A stretch of 64,000 bases of DNA from Kitasatospora xanthocidica (lineage in GTDB: Bacteria; Actinomycetota; Actinomycetes; Streptomycetales; Streptomycetaceae). The stretch covers positions 32,736 through 96,735 of the forward strand of contig NZ_BNBY01000006.1 of assembly GCF_014656195.1 (NCBI RefSeq), written 5' to 3'. The notes beneath the pieces were generated by a model. It saw only the letters and a program-made list of their open reading frames with translations, had not been told where the DNA came from and searched no databases. Shown here one piece after another: positions 16,198-25,302 of this stretch (position 1 is its first letter; every line of letters starts with the position of its first letter). Made by a program: the position numbers and the translations under genes.

Positions 16198-18165
16198 CTA
16201 ATGAGCCGAGGCTGATGCTGACGCCGACGCCGGGGCGGTTGGGGTTCCCGTCGGGTGGGGTGAAGTGCTGTTCGTCGGGGTTGCCGTTGGTGTGCCCGAG
16301 GGGGACGGCGAGCCCGTCGGGGTGTGCGACGGGGGCGGCGAGGACGGCGAGCCGGACGGCGTGGGTGTGCCCGTGGGGGGCGGCGAGATGGTGGCGGAGC
16401 CGGTGGCGGTCGGGGTGGCGGAGGCCGTGGGTGAGGGGTCGGCGGGCGAGGAGGCCGAGCCGCCGCGGTTGCGCGGGCCGCCTTCGAGCGTGACCACGGC
16501 CTGGGAGGGCGGCAGTGCGATGCGGGCGGTCCACTGGGTGGTCGGCGCGAGGTCCTCGTCCACGGTGACGATCACGGTGATCCGCTGCCCGGGTGCGAGG
16601 GTGCCGGAGTCGCGGCTGAGCCGGAGCCAGCCGGCGTCGGTCACCGCGTGCCAGCGGATTTCCGTGGTGCCGGAGTTGGTGAGGGTGAGGACGGTGCGGT
16701 TGCCGTACTCGCCGGCTTCGACAGTGAGCAGTCCGGTGGGGGCGGGTTCGGCCGCGCCCGGTGCGGAGGCCCGGTCGACCACGGGGGCCGGGGCGGCGAC
16801 CAGGGTCGGGCTGCTGAGCGGGGTGGCGCCGTGGGCCGGGACGGGGATCACGGCGCCCTGGAAGGTCAGCCGTGGAAATCCGGGGAGCAACGTTTCTGCA
16901 CCACCGATTCCACCGCCGCCGGCACCGCCCGCCCCGGCCAGTTCCAGCCCCGGCATGCCCGGTACGCCCTGGCCGGCGCCGGAATGGTCGAGCGACTGCG
17001 GCGGCCGTTGCCCGGTCACCCGCCCGGCCTCGTCCACCCGGACCGCCGACACCGAGGCCGCCGAGCCCGACCCGCCGCCGCCCCGGTGTCCGGCCCAGAG
17101 GGCGACCACGGGTGCCGCCAGGACGGCCGCGAGCACGCCGGTGGTCACCACCCGCCGACGGACCGCCAGTCCGCGCCCCGCGTCCGGCGCCCGGTGCCGG
17201 GGGAATCCGCTCTGGTCGAACCGCAACCCGGGCTCCAGCACCGACGCAACCGACGCAACCGCCGCCACCGCCGTCACCGACGCCACACCCGTGGCACTCG
17301 CCGCGCCCCCGACGCCCGCCGCGCCCCCGAGGCCCCCTGCCCCGCCCACGGACACCGGAGCCCCCAGCAGCGGCAGCCCCGACAGCCCCGCCGTGCCCGC
17401 CGCCGCCTCGCCGGCCACCCGCTCGGCCGTTCCCCGGCAGGTCGGGCAGTCCACCACGTGCTGCACCAGTTCCCGCCGCAGCGCCGGGCCGAGGACCCAG
17501 TCCCGCCAGGACTCGGCCCCGGCCCCGCCGAGCCGGTCGAGTTCCGGGCAGCTGCCCACGCCGAGCACCAGCAGCGCCGCCCTGGTCCGGGCCACTTCGG
17601 CCTCGGCGCCGGTCAGCAGTTCCCGGGTCCGTTCGAACGGCAGGCCCAGGACCGCCGCCACCTCCAGCGGGGTGAGCCGGTGCCGGACGGACAGTTCCAG
17701 CGCCTCGCGCTGTTCGGGGTCGGTGCCGGCCGCCTCCGGCCAGGCGAGCGAGGCCAGCTCGCGCCGCCGCCGGGCGGCCTCGGTCTCGCTCGGCTCCGCC
17801 CCGGAGGCCCGTCCGGCACCGAGCCTGCCGTCAGCCCCGTCCAGACCCCCGCCCCCGTCCAGACCCCCGCCCCCGTCCAGACCGCCGCTCCCGCCCCCGT
17901 CCCGGCCCCCGCCCCCGGCCGTGAGCCGGCGCAGGCAGCAGTACCGGGCCAGCGAGAACAGCCAGGCCCGGACGAGTCCGGGTTCGGCCAGTCGGGCGCC
18001 GTGCCGCCGGGCCAGCTCACGGACCTCGCGCAGGGCGTCGGCGGCGGCGTCGTGTTCGCACAGCACCGAGAGGCAGTAGGTGAACAGGCCGTCCACCTGC
18101 CGGTCGTAGGCCACGAGTACGGCGGCGGCCTGGGGCCCGGCCGGCCCAAGGGTTCGCGTTGTCAC
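16198..18165 (-). CDS. Sigma-factor-like / zinc-finger / BACON-domain membrane fusion protein
   Basis: A 655-residue protein in five parts. Residues about 10-70 resemble sigma region 2 (LFTYCLSVLCEHDAAADALREV...RAWLFSLARYCCLRRL). A Gly-rich linker follows, then a sigma region 4-like helix-turn-helix (LTPLEVAAVLGLPFERTRELL). Next is a HxxxCxxC zinc finger of anti-sigma type (HVVDCPTC), one transmembrane segment (about 320-340), an outside BACON-like beta-sandwich (GTTEIRWHAVTDAGWLRLSRDSGTLAPG) and a Ser/Thr/Pro tail of about 100 residues. The GTG start is followed by TTRTLGP. The sigma-like part may be regulatory or vestigial. Function unknown. Confidence 0.75.
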   Translation of the reverse strand: MTTRTLGPAGPQAAAVLVAYDRQVDGLFTYCLSVLCEHDAAADALREVRELARRHGARLAEPGLVRAWLFSLARYCCLRRLTAGGGGRDGGGSGGLDGGGGLDGGGGLDGADGRLGAGRASGAEPSETEAARRRRELASLAWPEAAGTDPEQREALELSVRHRLTPLEVAAVLGLPFERTRELLTGAEAEVARTRAALLVLGVGSCPELDRLGGAGAESWRDWVLGPALRRELVQHVVDCPTCRGTAERVAGEAAAGTAGLSGLPLLGAPVSVGGAGGLGGAAGVGGAASATGVASVTAVAAVASVASVLEPGLRFDQSGFPRHRAPDAGRGLAVRRRVVTTGVLAAVLAAPVVALWAGHRGGGGSGSAASVSAVRVDEAGRVTGQRPPQSLDHSGAGQGVPGMPGLELAGAGGAGGGGIGGAETLLPGFPRLTFQGAVIPVPAHGATPLSSPTLVAAPAPVVDRASAPGAAEPAPTGLLTVEAGEYGNRTVLTLTNSGTTEIRWHAVTDAGWLRLSRDSGTLAPGQRITVIVTVDEDLAPTTQWTARIALPPSQAVVTLEGGPRNRGGSASSPADPSPTASATPTATGSATISPPPTGTPTPSGSPSSPPPSHTPTGSPSPSGTPTATPTNSTSPHPTGTPTAPASASASASAH

Positions 18166-18315
18166 CCGTCCGACGGTAGAGACCCCGGACGGCCCGCCCC
18201 CGCCATTCGCGCCGTATGTACTTCTTTCGGGTAACAACATCGCCCATCTGTGTGGACGCGCGGCGAGTCCGGTGGCGGACCGCCGCTGTCGTACCCAGGC
18301 GCTACCGTGGGCCGC

Positions 18316-19875
18316 ATGCCTCCGCGTTCCAAGACCACCGCCAAGCCGCGCCCGGCCTACCGCTGCACCGAGTGCGGCAACCAGCTGCCCAAGTGGGTCG
18401 GCCGCTGCCCGGAGTGCAACGCCTGGGGGACGGTCGAGGAGTACGGCGCGGTGCCGATCCGGACGACGGCCGCCGGTCCGGTCAGCGCGCCGGCCCGTCC
18501 GATCGGCCAGGTGGACGGGCAGGTCGCGACGGCCCGCTCGACGGGCGTGCCGGAGCTGGACCGGGTGCTCGGCGGCGGGCTGGTCCCCGGTGCGGTGGTG
18601 CTGCTGGCCGGCGAGCCCGGTGTCGGCAAGTCGACCCTGCTGCTGGACGTCGCGGCCAAGGCGGCCACCGCGCAGCACCGCACCCTCTACGTCACGGGCG
18701 AGGAGTCGGCGAGCCAGGTCCGGCTGCGCGCGGACCGGATCGACGCGCTCTCCGAGCACCTCTACCTCGCCGCCGAGTCCGATCTGGGCGCCGTGCTCGG
18801 GCACATCGAGGCGGTCGGCCCCGGCCTGCTGATCCTGGACTCGGTGCAGACCATCGCCTCCGCCGAGCTGGACGGCGCCCCCGGCGGCCCGGCCCAGGTC
18901 CGCGAGGTGGCGGGCGCGCTGATCCGGGCGTCCAAGGACCGCGGCATGGCCACCCTGCTGGTCGGCCACGTCACCAAGGACGGCCAGATCGCCGGTCCGC
19001 GCCTGCTGGAGCACCTGGTGGACGTGGTGCTGAGCTTCGAGGGCGACCGGCACGCCCGGCTGCGTCTCATCCGCGGGGTCAAGAACCGTTACGGCGCCAC
19101 CGACGAGGTGGGCTGCTTCGAGCTGCACGACGAGGGCATCGTCGGCCTGGCGGACCCGTCCGGCCTCTTCCTGACCAGGCGTGACAAGCCGGTCCCCGGC
19201 ACCTGCCTCACCGTCACCCTGGAGGGCAAGCGCCCGCTGGTGGCGGAGGTGCAGGCGCTGATGGTGGATTCGCAGATCCCGTCCCCGCGCCGCACCACCT
19301 CGGGCCTGGAGTCGCCCCGGATCGCGATGATCCTGGCCGTGGTCGAGCGGCACGGCGGGGTGAAGCTCGGCAAGCAGGACATCTACACCGCGACGGTGGG
19401 CGGGGTGAAGCTGAGCGAGCCGTCCGCCGACCTCGCGGTCGCGCTCGCGGTGGCCAGCTCCTCGACCGACACCCCGCTGCCCAGCAACCTGGTGGCGATC
19501 GGCGAGGTCGGCCTGGCGGGCGAGGTGCGGCGGGTGACGGGTGTGCAGCGGCGGCTGGCCGAGGCGCACCGGCTGGGCTTCACCCATGCCCTGGTCCCGC
19601 CGGACCCGGGCAAGGTGCCGCCGGGCATGAAGGTGGTCGAGGTGGCCGACATCGGCGAGGCGCTGCGGGCCATCCCGGGCCGTCGCCGGTCCGCCGCCAA
19701 GCCGCGCGGCGAGGCCCGTACCGATGCCCGTACCGACGTCCGTGCCGAGGCCCGTACCGAGGCCCGTGGTGAGGCTCCGTCGGCGCCGCCGGCACCCCGT
19801 TCGGCCCGGGTCGCCGCGTACCCGGAGGAGCTGATGGACGGCTGGGAGCCGCTCGACTCCGACGAACTGCGCTGA
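18316..19875 (+). CDS. radA: DNA repair protein RadA
   Basis: A 519-residue RecA-related ATPase that promotes branch migration of recombination intermediates. The N-terminal zinc finger has Cys17, Cys20, Cys31 and Cys34; Walker A is GEPGVGKST (99-107); the RadA-specific KNRYG motif and the C-terminal Lon-protease-like domain follow. The last 60 residues are an added low-complexity tail of Glu-Ala-Arg-Thr repeats (ARTDARTDVRAEART). ATG 18316 was chosen because the zinc finger follows in the usual register. disA lies 150 bp downstream in the same direction, an arrangement common in Gram-positive bacteria. Confidence 0.97.
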   Translation: MPPRSKTTAKPRPAYRCTECGNQLPKWVGRCPECNAWGTVEEYGAVPIRTTAAGPVSAPARPIGQVDGQVATARSTGVPELDRVLGGGLVPGAVVLLAGEPGVGKSTLLLDVAAKAATAQHRTLYVTGEESASQVRLRADRIDALSEHLYLAAESDLGAVLGHIEAVGPGLLILDSVQTIASAELDGAPGGPAQVREVAGALIRASKDRGMATLLVGHVTKDGQIAGPRLLEHLVDVVLSFEGDRHARLRLIRGVKNRYGATDEVGCFELHDEGIVGLADPSGLFLTRRDKPVPGTCLTVTLEGKRPLVAEVQALMVDSQIPSPRRTTSGLESPRIAMILAVVERHGGVKLGKQDIYTATVGGVKLSEPSADLAVALAVASSSTDTPLPSNLVAIGEVGLAGEVRRVTGVQRRLAEAHRLGFTHALVPPDPGKVPPGMKVVEVADIGEALRAIPGRRRSAAKPRGEARTDARTDVRAEARTEARGEAPSAPPAPRSARVAAYPEELMDGWEPLDSDELR

Positions 19876-20025
19876 CCCAAGCCCTGCCGAAGCCACACGC
19901 AGTTAGACTTTCCCCAGTCTCATTGGCCAGAAGGCAGTACCGAGCGGTACTGAGCGACAGAGCAACAGACCGCGGACCGGCGCACGGCGCGAGGCGCGCG
20001 GCACGGGGTCGACCGGAGGAGTCAC

Positions 20026-21135
20026 GTGGCAGCCAGCGACCGGGGGGCGGACAAGGCCTCCCGTGAGGAGGCCCTGCTGCGGGCCTCCCTCACCGCCATC
20101 GCGCCCGGCACGGCGTTGCGTGACGGCCTGGAGCGGGTCCTGCGGGCCAACACCGGCGGCCTGATCGTGCTGGGCTTCGACAAGACCGTCGAGTCGATCT
20201 GCACCGGCGGCTTCGTGCTGGACGTCGAGTTCACCGCCACCCGGCTGCGCGAGCTGTGCAAGCTCGACGGCGCGGTGGTGCTGGACAAGGACATCACCAA
20301 GATCGTCCGGGCCGGTGTCCACCTGATGCCGGACTCGACCATCCCGACCGACGAGACGGGCACCCGGCACCGCACCGCCGAGCGCGTCAACCGGCAGACC
20401 GGCTTCCCGGTGGTCGCGGTCTCGCACTCGATGCGGCTGATCGCGATGTACGTCAACGGCACCCGCCGGGTGCTGGAGGACTCCACCACCGTGCTGTCCC
20501 GCGCCAACCAGGCGCTGGCCACCCTGGAGCGCTACAAGCTGCGCCTGGACGAGGTGGCCGGCACGCTCTCCGCGCTGGAGATCGAGGACCTGGTGACGGT
20601 CCGGGACGTCACCGCCGTGGCCCAGCGCCTGGAGATGGTCCGGCTGATCGCCACCGAGATCGCCGGCTACGTGCTGGAACTCGGCATCGACGGCCGGCTG
20701 CTCTCGCTGCAGCTGGACGAGCTGATCGCGGGCGTGGAGCCGGAGCGCGAACTGGTCGCCCGGGACTACTTCCCGGAGCGGGCCGCCAAGAAGGGCCGGA
20801 CGGTCAACGAGGTGCTGGCCGACCTGGAGGCGCTCACCCACGCCGAGCTGCTGGACCTGCAGACCGTGGCCAAGGCGCTCGGCTACTCGGGCTCGCCGGA
20901 GTCGCTGGACTCCGCTGTCTCGCCGCGCGGCTACCGCCTGCTGGCGAAGATCCCGCGCCTGCCCAACACGGTGATAGAGCGCCTGGTCGAGCACTTCGGC
21001 GGCCTGCAGAAGCTGCTCGCCGCGAGCATCGACGACCTGCAGACGGTGGAGGGCGTCGGCGAGACCCGGGCCCGCTCGGTCCGTGAGGGCCTCTCCCGCC
21101 TTGCCGAATCGTCCATCCTGGAGCGCTACGTCTGA
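20026..21135 (+). CDS. disA: DNA integrity scanning protein DisA (diadenylate cyclase)
   Basis: A 369-residue enzyme making c-di-AMP from two ATP and sensing branched DNA. The DAC domain carries DGA (81-83) and GTRHR (112-116); a helical spine follows; the C-terminal helix-hairpin-helix domain ends with VEGVGETRARSVREGL. GTG 20026 has GGAGGA 5 nt upstream. Co-orientation with radA fits known RadA control of DisA activity. Confidence 0.97.
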   Translation: MAASDRGADKASREEALLRASLTAIAPGTALRDGLERVLRANTGGLIVLGFDKTVESICTGGFVLDVEFTATRLRELCKLDGAVVLDKDITKIVRAGVHLMPDSTIPTDETGTRHRTAERVNRQTGFPVVAVSHSMRLIAMYVNGTRRVLEDSTTVLSRANQALATLERYKLRLDEVAGTLSALEIEDLVTVRDVTAVAQRLEMVRLIATEIAGYVLELGIDGRLLSLQLDELIAGVEPERELVARDYFPERAAKKGRTVNEVLADLEALTHAELLDLQTVAKALGYSGSPESLDSAVSPRGYRLLAKIPRLPNTVIERLVEHFGGLQKLLAASIDDLQTVEGVGETRARSVREGLSRLAESSILERYV

Positions 21136-21155
21136 CCCGACGCGCGCACGACGAC

Positions 21156-21194
21156 GGACGGCCCCCGGGGGAAACGCTTCCCCGGGGGCCGTCC
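21156..21194 (+). terminator. Terminator after disA
   Basis: A perfect 15-bp stem (21156-21170 / 21180-21194) with a 9-nt loop, 20 bp after the disA stop. Confidence 0.85.
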
Positions 21195-21224
21195 CGCGTC
21201 CCGGCACCGAAAGGGCCGGCACTC

Positions 21225-21320
21225 CGAGAACCCCGGCACCCCCAGAACCCCGGCACCCCCAGAACCCCAGAACCCCGGCACCCCCCAGAACCCCCAGAAC
21301 CCCGACCCCCGGCGCCCCGA
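21225..21320. repeat. C-rich tandem repeat (CCCCGGCACCCCCAGAA unit)
   Basis: About five imperfect copies of a CCCCGGCACCCCCAGAA-like unit between the disA terminator and the next one. Non-coding. Confidence 0.75.
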
Positions 21321-21325
21321 GAACG

Positions 21326-21361
21326 CCGGAGCCCCCGGCCGCGCGCGGCCGGGGGCTCCGG
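21326..21361. terminator. Second terminator, serves the convergent gene
   Basis: A perfect 17-bp stem (21326-21342 / 21345-21361) with a 2-nt loop, 18 bp beyond the stop of the minus-strand gene ending at 21380. Confidence 0.85.
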
Positions 21362-21379
21362 AACGGGGATGAGCGTCCC

Positions 21380-22234
21380 TCAGTTGTCGAGCCGGATCGA
21401 GGCCCGCGCCGAGACCTTGTCCCCGGAGAGCCCGGTGAGTTCGGCGAGCACCACGTAGGTGCCGTTCGGCGGCGGGGTCTGGTCGGCGGTCGCGCACTGC
21501 GGCTTGCTGCGGCTGCGGTCCCAGGTGAAGGTCTCGGTCTGGCTGCCGCTCGCGGCCAGCTGGACCCAGATGCTGCCCTTCTCGCTGGGGCAGTCGCCGG
21601 AGGACCAGACCCGGTCGCCGTTGCTGGCGCTCACGGTGATCGCGGAGGCGATCCGGCCGAGGTCCACCCGGCAGTTGGCGCCGGAGGAGTTCTTGACCGT
21701 CAGGGCGAGCCGCGGCTTGTCCTTGGGCTGGAACGAGTTCTGGGTGCCGGCCAGCTCCAGGGCGACCTGCGAGGAGGCGCAGACCGGGAGGGCCATGACC
21801 TCCGCGGTGTTGAACGCCGGGGCGCCGCCGGAGCCGCCCGCCGCACCGCCACCGGTGCCGCCGGCCCCGCCGCCCGAGCCGCCGGTACCGCCCCCGGGGG
21901 CCGGGTTGGCGCCGCCGGTGCCGCCGCCGCTCAGGTTGACCTCGGTGCCGCCACCGCCGGCCACCGGGCCGCCGCCGGAGCCTCCGCCGCCGGGGCGCGC
22001 CGCGGGGCCGCTCGGCGAGGCGCCGGGCGTGATGGCTTGGGCGGGGGTCTGGGACTGGGACGGAACGGCCTGGGCGGCCTTGCTCTGTGAGCCGCCGTCA
22101 CCCCCTCCGCCCTGATCGGTCATCAGCCAGGCGATCAGGGCGACGACCGCCGCGACGGCGGCGAGCACGACGACGCGCCGACGCCAGTAGATCGAGGCCG
22201 GCAGCGGTCCCACGGGTTGACGCAGAGAGGGCAC
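21380..22234 (-). CDS. Membrane-anchored Gly-rich protein of unknown function
   Basis: A 284-residue protein with a short cytoplasmic N-terminus, one transmembrane segment (about residues 20-40), a Gly/Ser/Pro linker of about 110 residues and an extracytoplasmic globular domain (from ALPVCASSQVALELAG). The domain has three Cys (VCAS, ANCR, GDCP) plus one near the end (QCAT), allowing two disulfides, and looks like the DUF4232-type beta-sandwich found in actinobacterial exported proteins. The start is uncertain: GTG 22234 is used, TTG 22240 is also in frame. Divergent from mutY. Confidence 0.7.
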   Translation of the reverse strand: MPSLRQPVGPLPASIYWRRRVVVLAAVAAVVALIAWLMTDQGGGGDGGSQSKAAQAVPSQSQTPAQAITPGASPSGPAARPGGGGSGGGPVAGGGGTEVNLSGGGTGGANPAPGGGTGGSGGGAGGTGGGAAGGSGGAPAFNTAEVMALPVCASSQVALELAGTQNSFQPKDKPRLALTVKNSSGANCRVDLGRIASAITVSASNGDRVWSSGDCPSEKGSIWVQLAASGSQTETFTWDRSRSKPQCATADQTPPPNGTYVVLAELTGLSGDKVSARASIRLDN

Positions 22235-22427
22235 GACCAAACTCTACGAGACTGTGTGTGGCGATTGACTCACCAACACCGCACAGTCGTCCCTTCCTTC
22301 ACATGATCCGCCATTTGATCCGTTCGAGGGAGCCCCGAAGGGATGATTTCCGGTGAATCCTCCGGGTGGACCGGATCATCGAACTCCACTTCGGCCGGGG
22401 TGGCGGGCATGGGAGGATCGAAGGGCC

Positions 22428-23360
22428 ATGACTGCCATCACCGCCACCGCCACACCCCCCGACGCCGGGGCCACCCGGCTGCCGATGCCCCTGCCGCTGT
22501 TCCACTCGACCGTCCTGGACTGGTACGAGGCGACCAAGCGGGACCTGCCCTGGCGCACCCCCGACGCGACGCCCTGGGCGGTCATGGTGAGCGAGTTCAT
22601 GCTCCAGCAGACCCCCGTCAAGCGCGTGCTGCCCGCCTGGGAGGCCTGGCTGACCCGTTGGCCGACCCCGGCCGACCTGGCCGCCGACGCCCCCGGCGAG
22701 GCGGTCCGGATGTGGGGCCGGCTGGGCTACCCGCGCCGCGCGCTGCGGTTGCACGCGGCCGCCGTGGCGATCACCGAGGAGCACGGCGGCGAGGTCCCGG
22801 ACGACCACACCACGCTGCTCTCGCTGCCCGGGGTGGGGGAGTACACTGCGGCCGCGGTCGCCTCCTTCGCCTTCCGCCAGCGGCACGTGGTGCTGGACAC
22901 CAACGTCCGCCGGGTCTTCGCCCGCGCGGTGACCGGTGTGGAGTACCCGGCGCAGGCCACCACGGCCGCCGAGCGCCGCACCGCCACCGCCCTGCTGCCC
23001 GACGACGCCGAGACCGCCGCCACCTGGGCGGTCGGCGTGATGGAGCTGGGCGCGCTGGTCTGCACCGCGCGCGGCCCGGAGTGCGGGGAGTGCCCGCTGT
23101 TCACCGGCTGCGCCTGGCAGCGGGCCGGCCGTCCGCCGTACGAGGGCCCGGCCCGGCGCGGGCAGTCCTACGAGGGGACGGACCGCCAGGTGCGCGGCAA
23201 GCTGCTGGCGGTGCTGCGCGAGGCGCACGGCGAGGTCGGGCAGGCCCGGCTGGACGCGGTCTGGCCGGACGCGGTGCAGCGGGCCAGGGCCCTGGACGGC
23301 CTGGTGGCGGACGGCCTGGTCGAGCCGGTCGAGCAGGGCGTCTACCGCCTGCCCCAGTAG
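22428..23360 (+). CDS. mutY: A/G-specific adenine glycosylase MutY
   Basis: A 310-residue base-excision enzyme removing adenine paired with 8-oxoguanine. Catalytic Glu56 sits in EFMLQQT, the helix-hairpin-helix is LPGVGEYTAA, catalytic Asp157 is in VLDTN, and the iron-sulfur cluster ligands are Cys212, 219, 222 and 228 (CX6CX2CX5C). The C-terminal NUDIX-like recognition domain of E. coli MutY is largely absent, as in many actinobacterial forms. AAGGGCC precedes the ATG. Confidence 0.95.
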   Translation: MTAITATATPPDAGATRLPMPLPLFHSTVLDWYEATKRDLPWRTPDATPWAVMVSEFMLQQTPVKRVLPAWEAWLTRWPTPADLAADAPGEAVRMWGRLGYPRRALRLHAAAVAITEEHGGEVPDDHTTLLSLPGVGEYTAAAVASFAFRQRHVVLDTNVRRVFARAVTGVEYPAQATTAAERRTATALLPDDAETAATWAVGVMELGALVCTARGPECGECPLFTGCAWQRAGRPPYEGPARRGQSYEGTDRQVRGKLLAVLREAHGEVGQARLDAVWPDAVQRARALDGLVADGLVEPVEQGVYRLPQ

Positions 23361-23361
23361 A

Positions 23362-23434
23362 CACGACGGCGCCTCAGCGAACACGAGGGCGCCTCAGCAG
23401 GCACGACAACGCCCCAGCGGACACGACAACGCCC
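23362..23434. repeat. Tandem repeat after mutY (unit about 19 bp)
   Basis: Four imperfect copies of a GACACGACGGCGCCTCAGC-like unit between mutY and the exporter gene. Non-coding. Confidence 0.7.
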
Positions 23435-23457
23435 CCGGGAGGTCCACTCCCGGGGGC
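23431..23457. terminator. Terminator between convergent mutY and exporter genes
   Basis: An 11-bp perfect stem (23431-23441 / 23447-23457) with a 5-nt loop. Confidence 0.8.
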
Positions 23458-23483
23458 GCCGTCGTACGTGCGGGGCGGGACCG

Positions 23484-25079
23484 TCAGACGGCCGCCGCCT
23501 CCAGCGAGGCCTCGGCCGACTTCTCGTCCTTGCCGGCCCCGCGCAGCGGCACCTCGCGCAGGAAGAGCGCGGCGGCGATCGCGATCACTGCCACCCCGGC
23601 GCCCCAGAGGAAGACGGTGTGCATGCCGTTGGACACCGCGTGGTGGTAGGCGTCCTGGATGTTCTCGGGCAGCTTGCGCAGGGCGGCCGGGCTCATCTGG
23701 CCCGGGTCCTTGACCCCGCCGCCCGAGGCGGCCTGCTCGCCGAGCTTCTCCTTCATGGTGTCGGTCACCCGGTTGTTGAACAGCGCGCCGAACAGGGCGA
23801 CACCGAAGGAGCCGCCGATGGTGCGGAACAGGGTGGCGGTGGAGCTGGCCACGCCCATGTCCTTGAGCTCGACGCTGTTCTGCGCGACCAGCATGGTGAT
23901 CTGCATCAGGAAGCCCATGCCGGCGCCGAGCACGACCATCCAGCAGGCCGAGGTGAAGCTGCTGGTCCCGACGCCCATGGTGGAGAGCAGGACCATGCCG
24001 GCGGTCATCACGACGGTGCCGATGATCGGGTAGATCCGGTACTTGCCGGTCTTGGTGACCGCCTGGCCGACGACCAGCGAGACCACCAGCATGCCGAACA
24101 TCATCGGCATCAGCAGCAGGCCGGAGTTGGTCGCCGAGGCACCCTGGACGATCTGCTGGTAGAGCGGCAGGAACACGGTCGAGCCGAACATCACGAAGCC
24201 GACGACGAAGCCGATGATCGAGACCAGGGTGAAGTTCAGGTTCTTGAACAGGGTCAGCGGGAGCATCGGCTCCTCGACCCGCTGCTCCACGTAGCAGAAG
24301 GCGATCAGCGAGGCGGCGGCGAGCGCGGCCAGGCCGAGGATCTGCTTGGAGCCCCAGGCGTACTGCTGGCCGCCCCAGGTGGTGATCAGCACGAGCGAGG
24401 TGATGCCGACGGTGAGCAGGACCGCGCCCAGGTAGTCGATCTTGGCGGTGCTGCGGACCTTGGGCAGCTTCAGGGTGACGATGACGACGGCGAGCGCGAC
24501 CACGCCGAGCGGCAGGTTGATGTAGAAGGTCCAGTGCCAGCTCAGGTGGTCGGTGATGAAGCCGCCGACCAGCGGGCCGCCGATGGTGGCGAGGGCCATC
24601 ACCGCGGCGAACATGCCCTGGTACTTGCCGCGGTCGCGCGGCGGGACCAGCGCGCCCATGATCGACATGACGCCGACCATCAGGCCGCCGGCGCCGAGGC
24701 CCTGGACGGCGCGGAAGCCGATCAGCTCGTTCATGTTCTGCGACAGGCCGGACAGCGCCGAGCCCACCAGGAAGATCACGATCGAGGTGAGGAAGGTGCC
24801 CTTGCGGCCGTACATGTCGCCGAGCTTGCCCCAGATCGGGGTGGAGGCGGCGGTGGCCAGGGTGTAGGCGGTGACCACCCAGGACAGGTGCTCGGCACCG
24901 CCCAGGTCGCCGACGATGGTGGGCATCGCGGTGCCGACGATCAGGTTGTCGAGCATGGCCAGCAGCATGGTGACGACCAGGCCGACCATCACGAGGCGGA
25001 TCTCGCGGGGCGACCGCGGCTGCTCCTCCTCGGCCGTCTTGTCCTCCGGTACCGGGCCGGCGGTCTTGGACTGTGACAT
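23484..25079 (-). CDS. DHA2-family MFS drug exporter (14 transmembrane segments)
   Basis: A 531-residue integral membrane protein of the EmrB/QacA type. Visible marks are LAMLDNLIVGTAMPTIVGDLGG in segment 1, the GKLGDMYGRKG loop between segments 2 and 3, and about 14 hydrophobic segments. It is probably a proton antiporter for drugs or lipophilic metabolites. The ATG at 25079 follows the divergent TetR promoter region; an upstream in-frame start at 25175 would overlap the operator region and is less likely. The neighbouring TetR gene is the probable regulator. Confidence 0.92.
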   Translation of the reverse strand: MSQSKTAGPVPEDKTAEEEQPRSPREIRLVMVGLVVTMLLAMLDNLIVGTAMPTIVGDLGGAEHLSWVVTAYTLATAASTPIWGKLGDMYGRKGTFLTSIVIFLVGSALSGLSQNMNELIGFRAVQGLGAGGLMVGVMSIMGALVPPRDRGKYQGMFAAVMALATIGGPLVGGFITDHLSWHWTFYINLPLGVVALAVVIVTLKLPKVRSTAKIDYLGAVLLTVGITSLVLITTWGGQQYAWGSKQILGLAALAAASLIAFCYVEQRVEEPMLPLTLFKNLNFTLVSIIGFVVGFVMFGSTVFLPLYQQIVQGASATNSGLLLMPMMFGMLVVSLVVGQAVTKTGKYRIYPIIGTVVMTAGMVLLSTMGVGTSSFTSACWMVVLGAGMGFLMQITMLVAQNSVELKDMGVASSTATLFRTIGGSFGVALFGALFNNRVTDTMKEKLGEQAASGGGVKDPGQMSPAALRKLPENIQDAYHHAVSNGMHTVFLWGAGVAVIAIAAALFLREVPLRGAGKDEKSAEASLEAAAV

Positions 25080-25136
25080 GAGGTGGGGTCTCCCGGAGGG
25101 GTGGTTCGGACGGAACGTCGGGCCGTGCGGCGGGTC

Positions 25137-25196
25137 ACTTACTTGTCGCCCGGCTAGTTTATCGATCGTCGGCACGGTAAGTTGTTTCCTAGCCGG
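25137..25196. promoter_or_regulatory. Operator candidate between exporter and TetR gene
   Basis: CCGGCTAG (25150-25157) and CTAGCCGG (25189-25196) form a perfect 8-bp inverted repeat with a 31-bp centre. A second pair, ACTTAC near 25138 and GTAAGT near 25178, is interleaved. The site is in the divergent promoter region and suits the TetR-family regulator. Confidence 0.5.
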
Positions 25197-25302
25197 TCGT
25201 CAAGCCAGTTTTCGAACCGGCCACCTGGGCAGGGAGAATGGTGCCCGGGGCGGACGTCACCGGGCGTCCGCAGCAGTCAACGACGCAGTCATGAGGCAGG
25301 CC

